Assembly: GCF_018139145.2 (NCBI RefSeq)
Contig: NW_026114224.1
Coordinates: 682,001-746,000 of the forward strand
DNA length: 64,000 nucleotides
DNA from: Gymnogyps californianus
Taxonomy: Eukaryota; Chordata; Aves; Accipitriformes; Cathartidae
Reading direction: 5' to 3'
Position numbers and translations under genes: made by a program. Every line of letters starts with the position of its first letter. Position 1 is the first letter of the stretch. Below are positions 54,131 through 64,000 of this stretch, in pieces. The notes below the pieces were generated by a model. It ran no database searches. It had not been told where the DNA came from and saw only the letters and a program-made list of their open reading frames with translations.

Positions 54131-55846
54131 CTGCCCAGCTCCCCCCTTGTTCCCACCATCCCTCTGTCCTGCTCCCGTCCGCTCCTGCCACCTCACCGCC
54201 CTGTCCCACCCCTCTGCCGCTCTGTCCCTCTCTCCTCCTCCTCCTCCCTGCTCCACCGGGGCTCCGGGGCCAGGGCAGCCCCGGGGAGGTGGCCATGGGG
54301 CCTGCGGGGGGCTGGGCTGGGCGGGGGGATGGTGTCCCCGCAGGGTCAGACAGCAGGAAGGAGCGCCCCGGGGCATGCCGGGAGCTGTAGGCCTGGGGCA
54401 TGGGGCTGCCGGGCAGCTATGTTGGTTTTGGGAGTCACAGTCTCTGCTCCAGCTGCGGCCTGGCTGAGGTGAGGGCTGGGGCTGCTGGTGAGGCGAGCGA
54501 GGCCCTTGGGCAGGTTCAGGGCTGTCTACTGCCTGCTGGCTGCTCAGGGGTGGTGGTGATGAGCTCCAAACCGCCCGGTGCGATGGGGTCCCCATCAGCT
54601 GGAGCCGGGCCCAGCCAGGGCAGCCCCGGGAGTGACCCAAGAGCTGGGGAGGGGAAGGAGTCGGACACAGACCCCCCTGGGCACAGGCACCGGGCACCCT
54701 GACTCCCAGAGCCCCCCTGAGCCGCCACAGCATTTTTAGTTACTACAATAATAGAAGTAGTGTGGTTTTTTGTTAACTCTTACAGGGCTTTCAGTACAAG
54801 TGCCCTGTTCAGGGACTGGGAATATTCAGCTGCCTTGGAAAATGGCCAGCCAGATTATGATTGTTCAAGCCTTGTTTCCCTTGCTAGAAAACACTTCGTT
54901 TTTAAATACGTCCTTGCATGGGCAAGATCCAGGCAGTCAGGATTGTTTCCTGTAGGGAGCAGCCTGATGAATCCAGGCTGCTGCCGTTCAGTGGCAGAGC
55001 TGAACACTTCTCCCTGCAAGTGCTTGGCCAGTGGTTTCGCAGGTCCAGTCAGCCCGACTGGGAGCTTGCTATCCTTGCTGTGCTGCTGCTTTTGCTACAG
55101 CCTCGGGGTAGGAGGGGACAAATGTTCTGGATTCCTGGCTGGAGTCTGGCACGTTCACTGGGTGAGGTATAGACTGTAATGTGTAATACAAACCCAGCGT
55201 CCTTCAGGAGTGAAAAATGGAGTGTAGTATTTTCTGGGGATTTCTTTAGTTTTTGTTAGATCTCTGGGATTCATGTGATGTTGAATATCCAGTTGGTGAG
55301 ATTTAAGCATACATTTAAATTTAAGCACGTGCTAACTGCTACCCTGAGGTGTAGCTGGAATCCACTTGTGAGCTCCTGTTCCCACCACACTGGAGAAAGC
55401 AAATCTTTTTTTATTTGGTGATGAAGGCAACTGAGGGAGTTGCACTGAAGTGCAGCACCTTTTTTAACCTCAGGTCTAAAGTGGCACCGGTCTTGCCGCA
55501 TAACGCATCCTTCCCCAGGCTTTCACAAAATGGAAATGATTCATCAAACCGACCCCACAAACATATCCAGCGCTTTTTTCATCTTACCTGGAGCGGCGGG
55601 ACATGACCCTGCTGGGCTATCTCTGCCACTCCGCATGGGAACCAAGGTGGTGTCTTTACATTCCAGGAGAAGGACTTACCTGTTTTTTTTTTTTTTTAAG
55701 CGACTTTAGAGACGTCCTTAGGCTGGCTGTGTTAAGTTGGTTTACTGCACAGGTGGTCGAATGGAGGAAAAGAGTAAGCTCCACTATTGCCTTTGGCGTT
55801 TTCTTGTTACTGTGTAGCTCATTTAAGTTATCTTCTCATGACCTGG
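54131..55846. other. GC-rich then ordinary non-coding sequence
   Basis: 54240-54700 is CpG-bearing and promoter-like, without TATA or a recognised exon. The rest shows no element until the LTR. Confidence 0.45.
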
Positions 55847-56444
55847 TGTCCTGGTTTCGGCTGTGATAGAGTTAATTTTCTTCTTAGTAGCTGGTACAGT
55901 GTTGTGTTTTGGATTTAGTGTGAGAATACTGTTGATAACATGCTGATGTTTTAGTTGTTGCTAAGTAGCGCTTATCCTAAGTCAAGGATTTTTCAGTTTC
56001 CCATTCTCTGCCAGCAAGCAGGTGTACAAGAAGCTGGGAGGGAGCATGGCCAGGACAGCTGACCCGAACTAGCCAAAGGGATATTCCATACCATAGAACA
56101 TCATGCCCAGTGTATAAACGAGGGGGAGTTGACCGGGAGGGTCGGATCGCTGCTCGGGCATCGGTCAGCGGGTGGTAAACAATTGCATTGTGCATCACTT
56201 GTCTTTTTGTTGGGTGTTATTTCTTTTGGTTTTTTTTTATTATATTCCTTTTCTTTACAATTATTGTTATTATTATATTATTATTACTAGTTAGTAGTGT
56301 ATTTTATTTTACTTTAGTTATTAAACTGTTTTTATCTCAACCCAAGAGTTTTACTTTTTTTTTGCTCCTCCCCACCCCACTGGGAGGAGGGAGGGGGAAG
56401 CGGCTGTGTGGTGCTTAGTTGCTGGCTGGGGTTAAACCACGACA
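55847..56444 (+). mobile_element. Complete solo LTR (598 bp) with 5-bp target-site duplication
   Basis: TGTCCTGGTTT...AAACCACGACA ends form an 11-bp inverted repeat with one mismatch. The flanks are CCTGG (55842-55846) and CCTGG (56445-56449). It shares all landmarks with the LTR at 39555. A TATA-like GTGTATAAACG lies near 56110 and an ATT-rich block precedes TTATTAAAC. 5-bp duplications fit ERV1 or ERVL classes. Confidence 0.92.
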
Positions 56445-56449
56445 CCTGG

Positions 56450-59400
56450 CAAGCAGAAGCTATCACTTAATTTTCAGCCTTGGTCAAATAGTCACGAAAA
56501 TCAATATTGAAAGTCTTCCTGAGATTTGGATCAGGCAGTTTTATAAAACTGCTTCTTGGCCACTGTTTAACTTTACTTTTTTTTTTTCCTTTTTACCTTG
56601 AGTGTTGAAGCTCTGAGAGGAGCCACTGAGTTGCCCTCCCTCAGTTTGCTCCCTCCCCTTTGAGGAGTGTAGTTAATGTTAGCTTCTTGGCTTTGCAGAG
56701 GAGAAAATCCATTAATACACTACCTCACTTGAATTGCTCTTGTTGGAAACCGATTAAAAGCTCATTCTGCCTCACCTTGCAAACGCCACGTGTTCTGGTT
56801 CTCATTTGATGGGCAGCCTGTCGGCTTGTCAAAGTACTCCATAGAACAATTCAATTACTCAAAGCAGCAATGCTGATCTGAAGAGCTTACGTACTTCATT
56901 GCTAGCGATTCTGTGCTTTTTACTCTGCAGGCTGGAAACGCGATTTGTGAGTGGGCTGTGGCTTTAACAAGGGAAGGCAAAGCTGCTTCTCTGTGTATTT
57001 CCTTTCCACCTCTTCCCTTATCCCCTCCCCTTCCTTTCCCTCTGTGAGGCTATTTTTGTGGTATACGTTCACTGGTGAAATGAGCTCCCACAGCAAACTG
57101 AGGGAAAGAGAAAAGGGGCAAGGTGAGAAGTGTCGCAGTCTTTAGTTTGCAGATTTCATACTTAGGCCCTGTTCAGCAAATACAGCGTGTATGTGGGTCA
57201 GCAGTCCCTGCAGATTTTTATTCTTTATAGCCATTTCTGTAAATCCAGGACTTCACACAGCGGGTTCACATGGTGCTGTGCTGCTTGTAAATTGAATCGG
57301 GTTTCTGCCCTTGCTACATTCTGGAGGTAGCAAGTGCCAGCTGATCGATGAAGATGGAAGTGAAAGCAAGCAATACACATGTGATGGTGATCCTGCCCCA
57401 AGGCATGCTGTTTATTGATCTGGGAAAACACTGCAGTGACTCTCAGAGGACAAGGTTCTCAGTGCTGTTTCTGTATGTGATACCCAAGGGATTTTTTCCC
57501 TCTGTGTGTGTTTCTGTGCAGGCATGTGCATGAAACAGAGGTGTTTCTCTGTGCCGTAACGGGGACTGAGGACAGCTGGGTGGGTGGGAACATGTGCAAT
57601 CATGGAAGAAACTTCCCGAGCAGGATGAAGCCATGTGCTGAAGCCAACCTTTTAATCCCAGTAAAAGACGTAAGCTGGAGAATATTTCTCATGAATTTTA
57701 TTGCAAAGTCTTGCACAAGTGAATGCTAACTTAGTTTCAAAAATCTTAGCCATCTTACATTTTAATTAAACAGCAATTTTAGCTATCTGCAGAGTTGAAC
57801 AGGGTACGAATTGCCTTTACTGTAGTAAAGCATTTTCAAATCATCTTTTAAAACCTAACTTAGCCATACTTTCAAAATTTCACAGAACCTAAAATCCGTT
57901 CCTCCCCTGAGGAACAAACAACAAAACAACAAACCTGAAAATTGTCATACAGATGTGGCAGTGCATTGAGTTGCATACCACTACGCTGAGCCAGCTCATT
58001 TGGCACATTGGAGTGCATGTATAAATCATCAAATGTTAGGTAGAAGAGGTGCTTATAAAGTTAATTAGAAACTGGAGAGGACAGTTTTAAAGTCCGTGTT
58101 AATGCATTTTTTCTTATAAAAAATATTAACGTGTGTGCAGTCTCGAACGGGTGGTATTTTTTGGTTGTTTTTTCAGAAATCAGGAAGGTTGCACCTTGAT
58201 TTCGTTTAGGTTGTTCCGGGGGAAAGTACAGAGAATGCTACAGAACCTCTTCAAGCTTTCTCCCCTCGCCACTATTAAAGCTGCTTGTGCTTTTTCAAAT
58301 ATAAGGGCTTTCATTTGCACAGGGTGTCTTTGTCAAGTTTGGCAAAAACCCCATTCCTTACTGTACCACTTCTTACTGGGTCCTGTCTATATGAATGTAT
58401 TACTGCCTTTAGTAAGCTAAATTACGGTAAGCAATTTGCAGTAGGCTACTGTCAGCAATGTACAGTGATACGAAAGAAAAGAGGGAGGGAGACAAAGTAG
58501 TTATTTAGCCAGTAGCCAAGTAGACCTGTGGAGAAATGTGGAGTGTGCTGTGGTCTGATGTGCCTGGAGACTTTTGGCAGCTGTCGCAGCTCAGTTTTGG
58601 TTCTGGCTGGGTGTTCTTCATGTGTTGCCTTTCTCTTTGCCACCTTTGTGGCAGGGTAAGAGTGCCTCTTTGTGAAGACAGCGATCCCATGAGTAGGTTT
58701 GTCATTTAAAATGGACACCTTTACCCGCAGAGTACAAGTCCCCAGTCCCTCAGAAACAGCTTGTTATATGTAGATGAGGCATGGGATTCTTTCTTCCTTA
58801 CAGCCTCGGTTAGCCTTTCATCAGTTTGTCTGTCCCAAGTGCTATAGTCGTCAATTAAAGCTGTTGAGGATATGACTAATGAGGCCTGCCCAGTGGCTTG
58901 CCACAACAGATGATGAAAATCTCAGGAGTAAGACTATGTTGGGTCCTGCTGGCACGCAGGGAAGTGCACTGGTCTTCCAAAATGATGTGACATCCTCCTA
59001 AGAGTTGTTTGGTTTTTTTAATTTTGGAGTGTTGCCAACTTACACTCTTAGCTTTCTTATTCTGCTCTGATCTTGCAGATGCTTGGTCCTTTTTTTGTCC
59101 TTCTCATTTGTACCTTTATGGAAAGCCATTATATAGGCCAGTGATTTCTGAGCAGTGGGCTGTGTTCCCTAGCACGGTGGCTGTTTGCAAGCTGTCTGCT
59201 CACAGGGGCTGGTTGCTGTTATCCTCCTTGCCATATGAGGCAAACAGAGTAGATGGGACCCCTTGCTCTCTTGGTCTTACTGGATGTGTGTTTGGCAAAC
59301 GTGAACCATTGGTGATGACTACTTCGTTGAGAAGAAACAAGAGTACCTCTTAGATTTACTTAGCTAAACTCTCATCTGTTATTAAACAAAGAAAATGCTT

Positions 59401-62400
59401 CCAGAGAGTGGAAGCAATAAAATTGCTGGTTTAACCATCTTAAAAGCAAAATGAAGCCAAAACCCCCAAACTCTTCACTTTCATCTGCTTTTCTGAGGTT
59501 TTTCTCTAAGTGATTCAATCAAAACAATAATCAGATGCAGCATGCAACAAGGTAGAAGTTTCCTTGCTAGTCCAACAGGTTATTAGCATTTAAGAAAAAC
59601 ATGTGCTTGAGAAAAGTTTTGCTGTGTTCTCACACACTCACTTTGACCAGGCTTACGGGCAACCCTTTCTGTTTATTTCTGTGCTGAATGGAAGGTTTGA
59701 ATCCAAAATTTTTGGTCAGTGCCTTGAAATTGGGAGTGCGAGAGCTAGTCAGTCTTCCAACCTTCCCTTAGGTAAAGCTGTAATTTTCCCTGGTAAAGCC
59801 ATTACGCAAAATAGATGAATATATTTGATGTTTGCCTATATACTCAAATTATTAAGTATCTGTGTTGAAGTGAAATGCCTGTTCTGGGGGGGAAATGGAA
59901 AAGTACCATGGCACATGCTTCTTATGCAAACTACAATGGAATATAGTAGATAAAATGCTGACCTGCATTGTAAAAAAGGTAGTAACTCAATCCTAATGAT
60001 GCCCAAGTTAAACCTCTACATAAGAAGGGGCTATTTGTGGTTATGCTACTGCAGGTTCTGATTATTCTGATTAAAACTAGAAGATGCTGTTAAGACAGGG
60101 AATGAGATCTGTAATCTCACAGAGAGCTGATTGATCAAGCCATCCTCTTCGGACATTTGGCCAGCAACTTTGGCAGAATGAATTCTAAGTTTCTCTCTCT
60201 TGCAGTTTGGTTTTTTGACTATGAAGACGGGGGTTTTGCTGAAGTGAAATGTTGGCTTCCTCTCTCTCTATTAGTACTACATGGATCTCGCTTGCATTTT
60301 GTTAGGAGCACCCATTCTCTTGTCAAAACTTAATTCTTTACTCTTTCCTCACATTGTGCGTCAGGAGGCAAGATATGCCTGCATGTTCTCAGGTTATACT
60401 TCAACGTGTGGGTGTTTTTCTCTCTCTTTTCTGCCCTTCATGTTGCACTGAAAAAATCATTAAGAGCTGAGAATGTATTACGGTAGAAAGAGAAGAATCT
60501 GAGGCCCTCTTCCTGCAAAGTGCAATGTACAAGATCACTTAACTCCAGTGGGATCCTGAGTAGGCTCACTGAACTGTCTCAAAGCAAAACTAGGGTTTTT
60601 AATTATTTTAGTTCAATATTAAAAATTATTATTAATGTATATTCAAGTATTATTCACCATATTTTAAATAGCTTGCAGTAAAATGCATGTTCTGGATTTG
60701 GGATTTTTTGTAATGAATCTTCTTGACAATTGAAAAGTAAGCTGTTCAAATGATCTAGTTAAAAAAAAAGGTATTAAGTATAAAGAGAAAGGCTTATCTG
60801 ATAATTTTTGCATCTGAAAGATCATGGTCATAAACATGACTTTTGTGATGCAGCAGATGCCACGGAAACACCGGTGGTCTTGTCCCTAATCTTAGGGCTT
60901 TTCAAGGCTTCCAGGGCAAATACTACCATGTAATGCCATGCCAAAAAATATCAAATATGAGAAATAATGATTAATTCTTGCGTTGGTGAACTCCTAATGC
61001 TGCACTTGGAAGCAGGTCAGAAAAATTTGGCTGCAAAAGCAGTTCTTTGAAGTGCGGTGGTAGTAATTTACTCAGCGCTGGTGCTGGCACACCAACATCT
61101 ATTTAGAAGGCTAGATTTGATCTCCAGACGTAAGGTCTTTTTTCTTCTTTCTACCTAAAGAAAGTGAAAGAAGCAGTGCGTGTGAGAACAAATAGTCCTG
61201 TTCTATATCTAACCAAATGGGAAATATTGCCCAGGCTTTCTGGGAGAATTTTACTTAATGTTGACCACCGCAGTTCCTGTTTTTAAGCAACAGGTATGTC
61301 TTGTTCACTTAGTCACAGAAAACACGTATAAAACACACAGCATGATAGAATATTAGTTGTGGACAATACAAATGTAGAAGAGAATCCATGAGCCTAATCT
61401 AAGGAAGAAATTCTGTATTTGCTTGTATCCTGCTGACTTCTAAGTGCTTGTAAAGTGTTTCTTGCATGGGATTGCTTATCTAAAGTAGGGCCTTCTGCCG
61501 GAAAGTTACTTTTGTAACTGATTTAACTAACTCCTTAATTTTTTCATTCTTTTTCTTCCTTCCTTTCTGTCTTTGCTGTGTGCCACTGAACTATTTTCTC
61601 CTCTGTTCATTTAAAAGCTAGATCTCATCAAATGCTTCCGAGTTGTCAAGTCCTGAGCCAGTAAAGCACTGTGGAAAGTTGTCACTCTTCCACTTGGCAG
61701 GGGTAAAGTTATACCTATTAGTGTCACAATGGGAAGATGTGCATATCTTTTCCCCCAAGAGTAAGAGAATTAGGCAGTGGCAATGTCCCCAGGGACCTAG
61801 CTTTTCTTTATACGCTTGTTAATGTGCATAGTTTCTTGAAGACCACACAGAAAAAGTTACGCTTCTTTTTACAAAAATTAGCCTTACAACTATAATAAAA
61901 ACAATGCTCAGGACAATAGCAAAGACAAGAGACAACGGCATTCTTCTTAATGAGGAGTTGGATACCAGGATTCAAAAAGTAAAGCTTTGGTTATAAGGAC
62001 TGGAAGGTGCATTGCTGAATCAGGGACTAAGATTAAGAAGAGAAAAGTAGACTTTGAGATCGCCAGGAATCAGTATGAAGAGTTGGAAGTTGAAGTAGTG
62101 TTTTAAGTTCTGAAATTGGCAGCTGTCAGCAGTAATCAAGAATACTAGGTCAGGTTTCCCAACAGTCCTAGAAATTCTCTGTGAGTCTTAAATATACCTT
62201 GTAGAGGTATATGTCATCCCTTTGATATGGATGAATCATCTTTGAGGCTTGGTGTGCAAATACTATTCTTCTTGATGACTGAAAGATGAAGATACATGCT
62301 GCATTCCAGGTAAATAAGAGAGGATGCTAGCACCTTACTCGTACGCTTCTTTTGCCTTTTTTTTTTTTTTTCCAAATCACTTCCTATTTCAGTGAGGAAA

Positions 62401-64000
62401 ATGGTTCTCTGGATCCCATCTAGTGGCATCCAGCCATATATTCTTGCTGGTGAGGTTAATCCCTCTCAGGGAAAAAAAGACAGAGATTGGAAGCACTGAA
62501 ATAAAAGTATTTCATGCTTTGTTCCATGGATAGTAGTGCTACTATCTGACTTTATAGGAACTTACATGAGTGGAAGAAAACCTGCCATACCCTACAGGCA
62601 GTGCCTGGCAGTAGTAGAGTTTGTGGGTGTGTGCTATATTGTCAGCAGTGCTTATGCAAGGGTGATTACACCTAACCGTGATCAGTGATCCGTAAGGGCA
62701 TTTGACTACGGCAGCCCTGGGACAGCAGAAAGACTGGTAACAGTCAGGGACCCCAGAAGTTTTTGAGGTGTCCTCTTACAGGACAGCAGCAGGCTTTGAG
62801 TAGTGCTGTTCTGGAGTAAGGCTGTTGCTGAGTCCAGCCTGACTTTTGGAAGTCAGTATTGAAAGTTGTGATGTGACTGTGAAGCTTGTGAATCCCTAAT
62901 CTGGGGGAAGGACAGGTGCTTGTCCTCAGGAGTGTGGAGTTTGTACTGCAGTTGGTGGAAAAAGTGAAGCTGAGTCTGTCAGCATGACGTTTGCATGTTG
63001 GATAGGTTTCTGTGATCTCTGTCTCAGTGGTTGCTCAAATGGATTCCTACAAGCCTAATCTGATACACACAATGAATGTTAAAGGCTCTGATTCAAACTG
63101 AGAAAAGCATGGCAGACGTGCTAAGCACATCCTCCTTATCTCTAGCTCTTGTAGTACATTAGTGCTATTGATTTTCTCCAATTTCGGAGTTCTCTGTAAT
63201 GTTGGATTGTAATTGGATAAATAAAATGTGAGAGATTCAGCTTAATTTTTCAGATAGCAGTTCAGGACCTGGTTTGGAGCATCCCAGATAAGCTGTGTTC
63301 ATTATCACCTTGAGGGTGTCTTAGGTTTGCAAGGTTATTTGGCAGACATCTGTGCCATGCCACTGTAGCTCCAAACCGCAGATGCTGTGCACCGGAGGGG
63401 ACTGGACTGCTTTCTCCATGCTGCTGGCACGGCAGGGGTCTGGTGCGTGGGAGCCTGTCTGCTTCAGCACACCACACTGCTCTGCTCCTTCTTTGTCTCT
63501 CTGCTGCGTGGATTAACTAACTTCATCTTCTTTTTTTTTTTTTTTCCCCCTTCGCTATGTCTTCCTTTTTGATATTTCACAGTATTTCACAGATGGTGAT
63601 AAAATGCAGAAGTGGGTTAAATTATTTTTTAAAAAATTCTGAGAATTTCAAAGTTTCTAAAAAGGGTTGGAGCAGCCACTCTGCCGTCTGAAGCCTGGGA
63701 GGCTGTTGCTGATGAGCTCTGCTGAGTCTCGTGCTGTGCCTAAATGCATGCTTTGTCTTTAGCCTTCAGCACAGAGGCATGAGAGTGAAGGGAGGCAGTG
63801 GTGGGGGTACATGCGTCACCTCCACAAGACAAGGAGGCCACTTCTGCCACAGAGGGCTAACAGCACTAACAAGGCTTGGCTGTAAGCGGTGTTTGGAGAC
63901 TTGAGCTGTAATGGTCAGAGCTTGGGAGATGCTGTGAAAAGCTGTAGCTTCCAGGAGACGTAGAGGTAGTATTGTTAAACATTTTTGTTTCTTTCCTTTA
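56450..64000. other. Intergenic or intronic sequence, no gene seen
   Basis: Mostly AT-rich, non-repetitive DNA with short A or T runs (62350-62372, 63530-63548). Open frames are short and show no family features, and no convincing exon with both splice sites was found. It may be an intron of a large gene. Confidence 0.5.

Noticed and set aside
53469..54467. Frames of 310 and 262 codons on opposite strands
   Set aside because: Both cross the pyrimidine-rich satellite relative; the composition is repetitive.

Overview
The window looks like vertebrate, and specifically bird, nuclear DNA. The evidence is a CR1 LINE 3' end, several LTRs of types common in birds, spliced-gene signals, CpG islands and long GC-rich and AT-rich minisatellites. 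There is no bacterial gene organisation. Most long open frames are translations of repeats. I cannot tell from the sequence whether this is a microchromosome or a sex chromosome.

Layout. 1-7309: a gammaretrovirus-like endogenous retrovirus on the minus strand, entering from the left edge (env, pol, pro, gag, leader, primer-binding site, 5' LTR). Gag and pol carry stops and frame changes; the visible part of env is open. 7310-7635: G-rich minisatellite. 9828-21516: a macrosatellite with about 1.4-kb units, each made of a conserved block of about 620 bp plus an array of a GC-rich minisatellite of about 37 bp. 21517-23035: tandem repeat of about 260 bp. 23040-29735: AT-rich satellite of about 85 bp with a 0.7-kb GC-rich island inside. 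29884-30797: solo LTR with target-site duplication. 30978-31520: broken Arg/Ser-rich reading frame.

32692-34310 and 48292-50428 are the two arms of an inverted duplication. Both carry the same unrecognised multi-exon gene fragment with good splice sites and matching phases. Between the arms are two CR1 pieces, a 1.4-kb purine tract, a CpG island with GGGGCC repeats, an LTR joined to a retro-copied initiator-Met tRNA, another LTR, and a decayed minus-strand gene (43.9-47.7 kb) with a five-fold protein repeat. At 50486-52205 lies a second, badly damaged ERV (plus strand), next to possible HEAT-repeat gene remnants. At 53225-54130 is a diverged, inverted relative of the 85-bp satellite. 55847-56444 is a complete solo LTR. 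From about 56.5 kb to the end I see no gene.

The strongest second-look items are the LTR/tRNA-iMet chimera at 39555-40142, the macrosatellite, the inverted duplication and the hairpin array in the ERV leader.
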